This document shows positions 1 to 6,159 of a stretch of 13,156 nucleotides of DNA, one piece after another (position 1 is the stretch's first letter; each line of letters opens with the position of its first letter). This DNA comes from Lachnoclostridium sp. UBA903 (GTDB lineage: Bacteria > Bacillota > Clostridia > Lachnospirales > Lachnospiraceae), in assembly GCA_002294045.1 (NCBI GenBank), contig DBEP01000027.1:76007-89162 (forward strand), written 5' to 3'. Both the position numbers and the translations under genes were made by a program. The notes under the pieces are model-generated. The model was given only the letters and a program-made list of their open reading frames with translations. It did no database searches and had not been told where the DNA came from.

Positions 1-11
1 CCGCGCCGAAC

Positions 12-83
12 GTAGTGAGTGCGTATTAACGCCACAAGGTGGCGCGTACCATGGGAGCTTGCGGACATGGTATAATGCTGACA
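12..83 (+). repeat. Diverged interspersed repeat, copy A (candidate)
   Basis: This segment shares an ordered set of short blocks with 176-258. Both have TAGTGAGT near the left end, a small hairpin whose arms carry CATGG, then GGTAT and TGCTGA at the right end. Inside copy A a second stem, CGCCAC-AAG-GTGGCG (31-45), is visible. The blocks keep the same order but the sequence between them differs, so this would be an old or structure-conserved repeat. No gene is seen in it. It could also be coincidence; a genome self-comparison would settle it. Confidence 0.3.
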
Positions 84-142
84 GCTGCGTTGGCCTTGGA
101 TTATTTTTTTCGAGCATTCTTCTGATAAAAATAATTATATTA

Positions 143-171
143 TGGATTAATTGAAAGCTTTATGATATACT
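143..171 (+). promoter_or_regulatory. Extended -10 promoter for the CD3324-family gene
   Basis: TATACT at 166-171 is preceded directly by TGA (163-165), which makes an extended -10. A weak -35-like TGGATT (143-148) lies 17 bases upstream. Transcription would begin near 178 and give a leader of about 200 bases that contains repeat copy B and the palindrome at 269-296. Confidence 0.45.
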
Positions 172-175
172 GAAA

Positions 176-258
176 GCATAGTGAGTTTATGCAAGTTTAT
201 TTGCAATAGGCGAGCGGAGCAACAAGATCATGGACTGTTTTTGTTCATGGTATGCTGA
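176..258 (+). repeat. Diverged interspersed repeat, copy B (candidate)
   Basis: This is the partner of 12-83: TAGTGAGT, then a stem of CATGGAC pairing with GTTCATG (one G-T wobble), then GGTATGCTGA. It also contains GCGAGCGGAGC, a purine-rich string of the kind seen in clostridial intergenic repeats. It would lie in the 5' leader of the downstream transcript. Confidence 0.3.
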
Positions 259-268
259 AAACGGAACA

Positions 269-296
269 GGAAATTTCAAGCTAGCTTGCAATTTCC
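269..296. repeat. 28-base near-perfect palindrome in leader
   Basis: The two halves are reverse complements except for one mismatched pair. The central 12 bases CAAGCTAGCTTG are perfectly symmetrical and the outer arms are GGAAATT and AATTTCC. It ends 18 bases before the strong ribosome binding site at 313-320. It could be a repressor operator on DNA or a hairpin in the leader RNA near that site. There is no T-tract after it, so it is not a standard terminator. Confidence 0.6.
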
Positions 297-327
297 GAAT
301 ATTGAAAATCTAAAGGAGGTGGCTTAC

Positions 328-477
328 ATGAAAAGCTTTGCTTGTATGATTCAGAGCAATTTTATATTTTGGGAGGGAATGCTATTTGAATTACAAAAAA
401 GGCACAGATGTATTGCCGGACCGCCTGTTAAAAGAAGTACAGGAATATGTGGAAGGATGCCTTGTCTATATTCCTAA
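328..477 (+). CDS. Possible 49-residue leader ORF overlapping the next gene
   Basis: An ATG at 328 follows a near-ideal ribosome binding site (AAAGGAGGT, 313-320, seven bases upstream). The frame stays open to 477 and overlaps the first third of the next gene in a different frame. The first residues are MKSFACMIQSNFIFWEG and no family is recognised. The excellent start signal but unremarkable protein suggest a leader whose translation reaches across the TTG start at 386 and could couple to it. Alternatively, it is the old start of a gene whose frame has drifted. A +1 shift would be needed to join the two frames. Confidence 0.3.
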   Translation: MKSFACMIQSNFIFWEGMLFELQKRHRCIAGPPVKRSTGICGRMPCLYS

Positions 478-649
478 AAAGGGCAGTAAGGCAGGCTGGG
501 GGTATTTAAGCGGTACCCGTCAATTAATTGACAAAAGAAACAACAAGATTAATCATTTATACGAACAGGGAGAATCTATCCGTATTTTAGCGGAGCAATT
601 CCATCTCGGAGAAGATACCATCCGGAAAATCGTTTATAAGAAAAAATAA
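386..649 (+). CDS. CD3324-family small helix-turn-helix protein
   Basis: The 87-residue product begins NYKKGTDVLPDRLLKEVQ and continues with YVEGCLVYIPKK and a C-terminal segment (about residues 50-85) that reads as a helix-turn-helix: IRILAEQFHLGEDTIRKIV. This layout and length match the CD3324 family of small clostridial proteins related to Mor-like DNA-binding proteins, so a role as a small transcription regulator is likely; its targets are unknown. The start is TTG at 386, with GGGAGGG (371-377) eight bases upstream; this places the family's usual N-terminus right at the start. It lies inside the overlapping leader ORF 328-477. After it come a micro-ORF and a terminator, then the serine hydrolase gene. 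The family call is from recognition of the sequence pattern. Confidence 0.8.
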   Translation: MNYKKGTDVLPDRLLKEVQEYVEGCLVYIPKKGSKAGWGYLSGTRQLIDKRNNKINHLYEQGESIRILAEQFHLGEDTIRKIVYKKK

Positions 650-738
650 GTATAACGATTCTTTTCCTATTATTATCTTATAATGTATGAGATAATACAT
701 TTGACCGGTTAATTTCAGTTGGAAAGGGGTTGGTTATA

Positions 739-771
739 TTGATTCAAAGTTTAGAGGTGTTTGATTTATAA
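739..771 (+). CDS. Ten-residue micro-ORF directly before a terminator
   Basis: A TTG at 739, nine bases after GGAAAGGGG (721-729), opens a frame encoding MIQSLEVFDL and stops at 769-771. The terminator stem begins at 780. Micro-ORF plus terminator just ahead of a gene is the layout of a leader-peptide attenuator. However, no run of one regulatory amino acid and no clear competing antiterminator is visible. It may be a chance frame. Confidence 0.25.
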   Translation: MIQSLEVFDL

Positions 772-779
772 TACCCTAA

Positions 780-812
780 AAAAAGGCGATGGGCGTGTCC
801 CATTGCCTTTTT
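780..812 (+). terminator. Strong intrinsic terminator or attenuator upstream of the hydrolase
   Basis: A 14-base-pair stem (780-793 with 799-812, one G-T wobble) closes a five-base loop. The arms begin with five A and end with five T, so it can act on both strands. No convincing promoter lies between it and the ribosome binding site at 835, so transcription of the hydrolase gene must either read through it or start from an unrecognised promoter. Confidence 0.85.
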
Positions 813-848
813 AAATACTTCAAAACAGATGAATAGGAGAGGATGAAA

Positions 849-2024
849 ATGTTGGGTAAAACAGAAATCAGCCAGATTCAAAAAGCATTGAAGAACAGTA
901 TAAACAGGAAAGAAATCGCCGGCGGGAATTTACTGGTGATAAAAGGAGGGAAAGAAGTCCTTTATCATGAAGACGGTTCTGCCGACTTGGAAGCGGGACT
1001 TCCGGCTAAAAGAGATTCCATATTCCGGTTATATTCCATGAGTAAGCCGGTTACCGCAGCGGCGGTGATGATACTCCTGGAACGGGGAGAAGTAGACCTT
1101 TATGAACCGGTAAGCAAGTATCTTCCCGGATTTAAGAATCAGATGGTTGAAGACGGCGGCCGCATGGTCCCGGCAGAGAGGGAAATGATTATAAAAGACC
1201 TGCTGTCCATGACATCAGGCTTAGTTTATGAAGGGACCAATAAAGCGGGGCAGGAGACGGAAGCTTTATTTCAGGAGATAGACGAGAGGCTGCTAAGTGA
1301 TACGCCGTTGGGAACGGTGGAAGCTATGAATAAACTGGGACAGTGTACTCTGGCCTTTCATCCGGGTTCCTCCTGGCAGTACGGAACCTCGGCCGACGTA
1401 CTGGGAGCCATTGTGGAAGCGGTAAGCGGCAGGCGTTTCGGAGAATTTTTGGAGAAAGAAATATTTGCACCTTTGGGAATGGAGGATACCGCATTCTGGG
1501 TACCGGAAGAAAAAAGAGACCGTCTTGTAAAGACCTATGCGGATGACGGAAAGGGCGGATTAAAACTTTATACCGAAATACATTTGGGGATTATCCAGCC
1601 CATGGACAGAGAGCCGGCCTTTGAATCCGGAGGAGCCGGCCTGGTTTCCACCATTGATGATTATGCAAAATTTGCACAAATGCTTATGCAGGAAGGCAGT
1701 TTAAGCGGCATTCAGATTTTAAGACCCAAAACGGTAAAATATTTTACCTCCCGAACCTTAGATGGCCCACAGCAAAAAGGCTTTGACCTTTGGCTTACTT
1801 TATGCGGACACAGTTACGGAAATCTAATGCGTATCATGACGGACTGCAGCAGGGCGGGAGATTTAGGAAGCCCCGGAGAGTATGGATGGGACGGATGGCT
1901 TGGTACATATTTCTGCAATTGTCCCAGGGATGGTTTGACGTTCCTTTTCATGATGCAGAAAACAGATGCCGGAACGACTTCACTTACCAGAAAGCTTAGA
2001 AATATAATTTTAAGCTCCTTCTGA
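849..2024 (+). CDS. Class C beta-lactamase-fold serine hydrolase (S12 / family VIII esterase type)
   Basis: The 391-residue enzyme has the beta-lactamase/PBP transpeptidase-like fold. The nucleophile motif S-M-S-K is near residue 63 (context RLYSMSKPVTAAA), with the helix MILLERGEVDL after it. The second motif, Tyr-Gly-Thr, is near residue 178 (HPGSSWQYGTSAD). The third motif, usually K-T-G or H-x-G, is replaced near residue 348 by G-W-D-G-W-L-G-T, the W-x-G type found in esterases of this family. The enzyme is therefore more likely an esterase or peptidase-like hydrolase than a true beta-lactamase. No signal peptide is seen, so it is probably cytoplasmic. The start is set at ATG 849 because AGGAGAGG (835-842) is six bases away; ATG 843 lies too close to it. 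A strong terminator sits just upstream. The substrate cannot be read from sequence. Confidence 0.85.
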   Translation: MLGKTEISQIQKALKNSINRKEIAGGNLLVIKGGKEVLYHEDGSADLEAGLPAKRDSIFRLYSMSKPVTAAAVMILLERGEVDLYEPVSKYLPGFKNQMVEDGGRMVPAEREMIIKDLLSMTSGLVYEGTNKAGQETEALFQEIDERLLSDTPLGTVEAMNKLGQCTLAFHPGSSWQYGTSADVLGAIVEAVSGRRFGEFLEKEIFAPLGMEDTAFWVPEEKRDRLVKTYADDGKGGLKLYTEIHLGIIQPMDREPAFESGGAGLVSTIDDYAKFAQMLMQEGSLSGIQILRPKTVKYFTSRTLDGPQQKGFDLWLTLCGHSYGNLMRIMTDCSRAGDLGSPGEYGWDGWLGTYFCNCPRDGLTFLFMMQKTDAGTTSLTRKLRNIILSSF

Positions 2025-2092
2025 AAAATAACACCGTATCTTTTAATTAACAAATAAGGATGCAGATTTATGTGAATCTGTGCCGATAAAAA

Positions 2093-2216
2093 GGAGGCTG
2101 TTGCAAAATCAAAATATAACTTACTTGGAGAGTATAGGATTACTATTTCACAGATATTGTAAAAAGGACCCTATTCTCCCTAAAGTTCGGTAAATTGACT
2201 ATTTTGCAGCTGCCCC
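2093..2216. mobile_element. Short inverted-repeat element, MITE-like or IS remnant
   Basis: The ends are imperfect inverted repeats: GGCTGTTGCAAAAT at the left (2096-2109) and the complement of GGCAGCTGCAAAAT at the right (2201-2214), matching at 12 of 14 positions. A second nested pair, GGAGAGTATAGG (2127-2138) and CCCTATTCTCC (2169-2179), makes the 124-base unit fold on itself. There is no reading frame of note. The termini resemble those of some clostridial insertion sequences, possibly IS1182-like, which is from memory and not checked. No clear target-site duplication is visible. It sits between convergent genes. Confidence 0.4.
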
Positions 2217-2253
2217 CTGTTAAGTTACAGGATCAATTAATTATGTATCATAT

Positions 2254-2433
2254 TTATATAATAAACTTTACGAATACGGAAACAATAACCAATACTGCGC
2301 CGATGGCAGATATGGTTCTGTAAATTCTTACTGATTCGGCATCATCTTTTTCTTTCCTTAAATAAACAATTCCCGATAGCAGCAGCCCAAAACCAACGAC
2401 TAAAAAAAGTATAAATAAAATCCATTCTTTCAT
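2254..2433 (-). CDS. Two-helix small membrane protein coupled to the metal ATPase
   Basis: A 59-residue protein made of two hydrophobic segments (about residues 3-25 and 40-58) joined by a charged loop containing RKEKDDAES and RIYR. By the positive-inside rule the loop should be cytoplasmic and both ends outside. The start ATG at 2433 lies two bases after the stop codon of the P-type ATPase, and its GGAGG ribosome binding site is inside the last codons of that gene, so the two are almost certainly translationally coupled. An ATG at 2448 would place the binding site inside the protein and is rejected. No family is recognised. Its position suggests a small partner or stabiliser of the pump, which is inference only. 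Confidence 0.7.
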   Translation of the reverse strand: MKEWILFILFLVVGFGLLLSGIVYLRKEKDDAESVRIYRTISAIGAVLVIVSVFVKFII

Positions 2434-2435
2434 TC

Positions 2436-4289
2436 TTATTTCCTCCATTTTAATAATAGGGATGAATTGATGATAACAGCAACCGAGCCGGCATTATGTA
2501 CCAAGGCGCCCAGCACAGGATTTAAGATACCCGTAATTGCCAGGGCAATAGCCATAAAATTAAGCAGCATGGAAGCGGCAAGGTTTATACGGATAGTCCC
2601 CATGGTTTTTTTTGAAAGCCTTAAAAGATGCGGTATTTCTTTGATGTCATCACCCACTAAGGCAATATCCGCGGCGTCAATTGCAATATCACTTCCTATT
2701 CCGCCCATGGCAATTCCCACATAGGCTGTCTTTAGTGCAGGAGCATCGTTAATCCCGTCCCCGACCATGCAAACCGGCTCTCCGTTATTCTGATAATCTT
2801 GTATTGCCGTTAATTTATCTTCCGGAAGACAATTTGATTTCAGGTCACTGATGCCGGCAATCCGTGCCATATGATTTGCCGCATGGGAAGTGTCTCCGGT
2901 AAGCAGTACGGTTTTAATTCCTGTATTATGTATGGATGAGACAGTTTCTGACGCATCCGGGCGCAGGGTATCCGACAGAGCAATTAACCCGATGGAATTC
3001 CGGCCGAATGCCAGATAAATGACGGTACATCCGTTTTCCTTTGCTTTTTCCGCCGCTTGAGAAAGTATCTCCGGAATTGGGATTTTTTCTTCCGATAATA
3101 AAACCTCATTCCCTGCCAATACGGTATCTCCATCCAGTCTGCAGGTTACGCCGCGGCCCGCAAGAAGTCTGAAATCATCCGGTTCTTTCGGTGTTTTTCC
3201 TTCTTTCTTCCTGTAATAAGATACAATCGTTTTACCCAGGGGATGCTCGGAACGAAGCTCTGCGGATGCTGCCAGCTCAAGCAGCATATCCGGGCTGTAT
3301 TCCGCCGTAGAGCTTACTATTTGTGTTACGGCCGGTTTACCGGCTGTCAGGGTGCCTGTCTTGTCAAAAGCAATCCGTTTTACTTTTGCAAGACGTTCCA
3401 GGGCATCCCCCTCCCGTATCAGGATACCGTATTTGGCAGCATTCCCGATTCCGGCCATAATTGCGGTTGGTGTTGCGAGAACCAGTGCACAGGGGCAAAA
3501 TACAACCAGGATAGTTACCGAACGAATAATTTCGCCGGTAAGGAACCACGTACCAATGGCTGACGCAAGGGCAATTACTACAATCCACGTTGCAAAACGG
3601 TCGGCTACCCCCACTATTTTAGCTTTACCGGCATCTGCCGATTCCACAAGCCGGATCATGCGCTGCAGGGAGCTGTCTTCCCCAACCTTCCTGGCAGTCA
3701 TATCAAAGGTGCCGAACTGGTTGACCGTTCCGCTGGAAACTTCATCTCCTTCACCCTTATCTGCAGGCAGGGATTCACCGGTCATTACGGACTGGTCGAT
3801 GGAGGTCTGTCCTTTTGTAATTATCCCGTCCACTGCAATGGTTTCACCGGCTAATACACGCAGGCTATCACCCGGTTTCACCTGTTCTGCCGGTATGATG
3901 AATTCTTCACCATCCTTAACAAGCCTTGCGGTTGCGGGGGTAAGGTGTACAAGCTTTTCAATTCCGGCCCGGGCTTTTGCAACGGTTCTCTCTTCCAGAT
4001 AAGCGCCGATAGCCATTATAAACGCCACTTCACCGGCTGCAAATATTTCACCCGTAATAATCGAAGCAATTAAGGCAATGGATACCAGAACATCCGCCTT
4101 AATATCAAATTCGGTTACCAGCCCGATGACGGCACCTTTTATAATAGGGATACCGCAGAGCAGTATGGCGATCCATGCTGTATCAACAGGAAGATTCCCG
4201 ACAGAAAAGAAACTGACGACCAGTGCCGGAAGAGATATGGCCAGAAAGAAAAGGGTACGCTTTTCTTTCTCTTTTATAAATCGTGTCAA
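2436..4289 (-). CDS. Heavy-metal translocating P1B-type ATPase
   Basis: The 617-residue pump exports a transition metal from the cytoplasm using ATP. Motifs in order: TGES (170-173, actuator), CPC (265-267, membrane metal site), DKTGT with phosphorylated Asp309, SEHP (347-350, the P1B hallmark), TGD (464-466), GDGIND (510-515) and, in the last helix, HNAGS (598-602). There is no N-terminal metal-binding domain, and two helices precede the first conserved helix pair. The last-helix HNAGS stands where copper pumps carry M-x-x-S-S, so metal choice is uncertain; Zn, Cd, Co, Ni or Mn are possible. The start is TTG 4289 with AAAGGAG seven bases upstream. A longer frame to 4355 would begin inside the -35 box and translate the operator, so it is rejected. 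csoR lies upstream on the same strand and a small membrane protein follows two bases downstream. Confidence 0.92.
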   Translation of the reverse strand: MTRFIKEKEKRTLFFLAISLPALVVSFFSVGNLPVDTAWIAILLCGIPIIKGAVIGLVTEFDIKADVLVSIALIASIITGEIFAAGEVAFIMAIGAYLEERTVAKARAGIEKLVHLTPATARLVKDGEEFIIPAEQVKPGDSLRVLAGETIAVDGIITKGQTSIDQSVMTGESLPADKGEGDEVSSGTVNQFGTFDMTARKVGEDSSLQRMIRLVESADAGKAKIVGVADRFATWIVVIALASAIGTWFLTGEIIRSVTILVVFCPCALVLATPTAIMAGIGNAAKYGILIREGDALERLAKVKRIAFDKTGTLTAGKPAVTQIVSSTAEYSPDMLLELAASAELRSEHPLGKTIVSYYRKKEGKTPKEPDDFRLLAGRGVTCRLDGDTVLAGNEVLLSEEKIPIPEILSQAAEKAKENGCTVIYLAFGRNSIGLIALSDTLRPDASETVSSIHNTGIKTVLLTGDTSHAANHMARIAGISDLKSNCLPEDKLTAIQDYQNNGEPVCMVGDGINDAPALKTAYVGIAMGGIGSDIAIDAADIALVGDDIKEIPHLLRLSKKTMGTIRINLAASMLLNFMAIALAITGILNPVLGALVHNAGSVAVIINSSLLLKWRK

Positions 4290-4304
4290 TACGTCACTCC
4301 TTTC

Positions 4305-4320
4305 ATACCTATGGGGGTAT
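4305..4320 (-). promoter_or_regulatory. Second CsoR-type box, at the transcript start of the ATPase gene
   Basis: ATACCTATGGGGGTAT has the pattern of ATACC, four bases, then a G-run and TAT, shared with the box at 4329-4346 and with the one before csoR. It covers about +1 to +16 of the predicted transcript and ends a few bases before the ribosome binding site. The two boxes are about 24 bases apart, so two CsoR tetramers could bind side by side. Confidence 0.6.
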
Positions 4321-4326
4321 AGGTAT

Positions 4327-4355
4327 ATTATACCCCCAGGGGTATATAGTGTCAA
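4327..4355 (-). promoter_or_regulatory. Consensus sigma-A promoter with a CsoR operator in its spacer
   Basis: On the minus strand TTGACA (4350-4355) and TATAAT (4327-4332) match consensus exactly and are 17 bases apart. The spacer and -10 are occupied by the palindrome TATACCCCCAGGGGTATA (4329-4346), a typical CsoR-type GC-core, AT-flank operator. Bound CsoR would block RNA polymerase; metal binding would release it. Transcription should start near 4320, which independently supports the TTG start at 4289. Confidence 0.85.
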
Positions 4356-4356
4356 T

Positions 4357-4392
4357 AAAAAAAAGACAGCTGCATTTAATTTACAACTGTCT
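4357..4392 (-). terminator. Terminator between csoR and the ATPase gene
   Basis: On the minus strand a nine-base-pair stem (AGACAGTTG with CAGCTGTCT, one G-T wobble, 11-base loop) is followed by a T-run. It lies between the end of csoR and the -35 of the ATPase gene, so the two genes are separate transcription units that share one regulator. Confidence 0.75.
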
Positions 4393-4436
4393 CTTTTAAT
4401 TAATAAAATTTCTTTATTGCCGCAATCTTGAATTAT

Positions 4437-4712
4437 TTAAGTCATCCTTGAAAAATGTTCAACCGCTTTTGTAAAATCCGCAATGGTTTTATCGGCGTTT
4501 CCATGTTCAATTCCTTCTCTGACACAGTGGTTTATATGTCCTTCTAAAATAATCTGGCCAACTTTATGCAAAGCATTCTTTGCCGCATTGATTTGTATCA
4601 AAACATCTTCACAGGGAATATCTTCCTCTATCATTTTATCAATCGCCTTGACTTGGCCCATTATTTTATTGAGCCGTCTGTGCAAATTATCCGAGTCCAT
4701 GCATTGACGCAT
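4437..4712 (-). CDS. csoR: CsoR-family metal-sensing repressor
   Basis: This 91-residue all-helical repressor of the CsoR/RcnR (DUF156) family releases DNA when it binds its metal. The family core is clear: LHRRLNKIMGQVKAIDKMIEED, then Cys34, then INAAKNALHKVGQIILEGHINHC with His59 and Cys63. The Cys34-His59-Cys63 spacing (25 and 4) equals that of the copper(I)-binding C-H-C triad of CsoR, so copper(I) is the first guess; nickel/cobalt RcnR members carry a different first-residue pattern. The start ATG 4712 has AAAGGAGGT six bases upstream. It has its own promoter with a CsoR-type box at the transcript start, which indicates autoregulation, and a terminator separates it from the ATPase gene. 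The regulator family is certain; the metal is inferred. Confidence 0.92.
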   Translation of the reverse strand: MRQCMDSDNLHRRLNKIMGQVKAIDKMIEEDIPCEDVLIQINAAKNALHKVGQIILEGHINHCVREGIEHGNADKTIADFTKAVEHFSRMT

Positions 4713-4728
4713 ATTGACACCTCCTTTG

Positions 4729-4744
4729 ATACCTGCAGGGGCAT
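4729..4744 (-). promoter_or_regulatory. CsoR-type box upstream of csoR
   Basis: ATACCTGCAGGGGCAT matches the ATACC-N4-GGGG core of the boxes at the ATPase promoter, with one departure in the right flank. It covers roughly +1 to +16 of the csoR transcript and touches the ribosome binding site, so it is placed for autorepression. Confidence 0.6.
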
Positions 4745-4751
4745 ATGAAAC

Positions 4752-4780
4752 AGTATATCATTGCAGGCAGATTTCGTCAA
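4752..4780 (-). promoter_or_regulatory. Sigma-A promoter of csoR
   Basis: On the minus strand TTGACG (4775-4780) and TATACT (4752-4757) are 17 bases apart, with a predicted start near 4745. The promoter begins only about 20 bases after the end of rarA, and no terminator is seen in between, so some read-through from rarA is possible. Confidence 0.75.
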
Positions 4781-4799
4781 CTTAAGCGGAATTCAAATG

Positions 4800-6122
4800 T
4801 TATTTTTGATGCTCCCTGCGCCATGCTTCAATTTTCTCCATCCATTCCTTAACTTTGGCCTCGTTGCCCTGGGTAGTTGGTAAATAATACCGGCGGCCGC
4901 TGAGGGAGTCGGGAAGACATTGCATGGCGGTGAGCTTATCCTCCGTGTCGTGAGCGTAAACATATCCTTCGCCGTAATGCAGTTCCTTCATTAATTTGGT
5001 GGGTGCATTGCGGATTTGCAGGGGTACCGGCTCCGCAAGCATATTCAAGGCATCCTTTTTGGCGCTTTCGTAGGCTTTATAAATCGCATTGGATTTTGGA
5101 GCCAGCGCAAGATATGTAACTGCGTGGGTGAGATTTACATTGCATTCAGGCATACCGATATAATGGCACGCCTGGTAAACAGACACGGCAATTTCCAGGG
5201 CGTGGCTGTTTGCCATCCCGATATCTTCACTGGCAAAACGGATCAGCCGCCTGGCAATATACAGCGGATCTTCTCCGGCTTCCAGCATTCTGGCCAGCCA
5301 ATAAACGGAAGCGTTCACATCGCTGCTACGCATGGACTTATGCAGTGCCGAGATAAGATTATAATGTTCTTCCCCGTTTTTATCATACAGAAGGGACTTT
5401 TTGCTGATACATTGTTCAATAATTTCTTTTGTTACGGTAATTTTTCCATCGTTTATCCTACCGTTTAAAACAACCATTTCCAGCGTATTTAACGCTGCAC
5501 GGGCATCCCCGTCAGCAAAACCTGCGATCATCGACAGCATTTCCTCCGTTATGTCAATATGCTGTCCTCCGAATCCGCGTTTATCCGTTAAGGCCTGCTT
5601 AAGTAACCGGGTTAAGTCGGAGACGGTCAATGCCTGCAGTACAAAAACTTTGCAGCGTGAAAGCAAGGCCGAGTTGATTTCAAAGGAAGGGTTTTCCGTT
5701 GTGGCGCCAATCAATATAATGCTGCCCATTTCCACAAAAGGCAAAAAGGCGTCCTGCTGTGCTTTATTAAAACGGTGGATTTCATCCACAAACAGTATGG
5801 TTTTTTCACCCATCTGCCGGTTGTTCTCCGCTTTGATCATGACCTCTTTAATTTCTTTTATACCGCTTGTAACAGCACTGAAATTCACAAATGCAGCCCG
5901 GGTTTTACCGGCGATAATTCTTGCCAGCGTTGTTTTGCCGACTCCGGGAGGTCCCCAGAAAATCATGGATGAAACCTGATCCTGGTCAATCAGCTGCCTC
6001 AGGATTTTTCCCTTTCCCAACAGATGCTGCTGGCCTACATACTGGGATAGGTCAGCCGGGCGCATTCGGCTGGCCAGGGGATTATTTTTATCACGGTCGT
6101 CAAAAATTGATAGCTGCTGCAA
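4800..6122 (-). CDS. rarA: Replication-associated recombination protein A (AAA+ ATPase RarA/MgsA)
   Basis: The 440-residue AAA+ protein acts at stalled replication forks and is related to clamp-loader subunits. Walker A is GPPGVGKT (57-64), Walker B ILFVDEIHRF (109-118), sensor 1 is TTEN (141-144) and the arginine finger region is SALLSRCKVF with Arg156. The lid and C-terminal tetramerisation domains follow, with the family signature near residues 280-340 (MRSSDVNASVYWLARML, then EDIGMANSHA). Length is normal. It starts with TTG 6122, preceded by AAGGCGGTG. The N-terminus contains QLSIF (residues 3-7), which fits the beta-clamp-binding pentapeptide pattern. A -10 box lies at 6154-6159. It appears to be a single-gene unit. 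Confidence 0.95.
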   Translation of the reverse strand: MQQLSIFDDRDKNNPLASRMRPADLSQYVGQQHLLGKGKILRQLIDQDQVSSMIFWGPPGVGKTTLARIIAGKTRAAFVNFSAVTSGIKEIKEVMIKAENNRQMGEKTILFVDEIHRFNKAQQDAFLPFVEMGSIILIGATTENPSFEINSALLSRCKVFVLQALTVSDLTRLLKQALTDKRGFGGQHIDITEEMLSMIAGFADGDARAALNTLEMVVLNGRINDGKITVTKEIIEQCISKKSLLYDKNGEEHYNLISALHKSMRSSDVNASVYWLARMLEAGEDPLYIARRLIRFASEDIGMANSHALEIAVSVYQACHYIGMPECNVNLTHAVTYLALAPKSNAIYKAYESAKKDALNMLAEPVPLQIRNAPTKLMKELHYGEGYVYAHDTEDKLTAMQCLPDSLSGRRYYLPTTQGNEAKVKEWMEKIEAWRREHQK

Positions 6123-6153
6123 GATATCACCGCCTTATCCTTAAATTATTCTA

Positions 6154-6159
6154 ATTATA
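6154..6159 (-). promoter_or_regulatory. -10 box of rarA
   Basis: On the minus strand GGGTATAAT gives a perfect TATAAT about 25 bases before the rarA ribosome binding site and TTG start. The -35 is poor (only AT-rich sequence around 6175-6182). Confidence 0.5.

Noticed and set aside
386..410. Programmed frameshift at the A6 run joining the 328 frame to the CD3324-type gene
   Set aside because: The frames need a +1 shift, while an A-run favours -1; the TTG with its own ribosome site explains the gene without it.
3352..4002. Long plus-strand open frames opposite the ATPase gene
   Set aside because: Low-complexity Ser/Pro/Thr-rich shadows of a strongly conserved minus-strand gene.
4290..4355. 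N-terminal extension of the P-type ATPase to an ATG at 4355
   Set aside because: It would start at the first base of the -35 box and translate the operator; a TTG with an ideal ribosome site at 4289 is far better.
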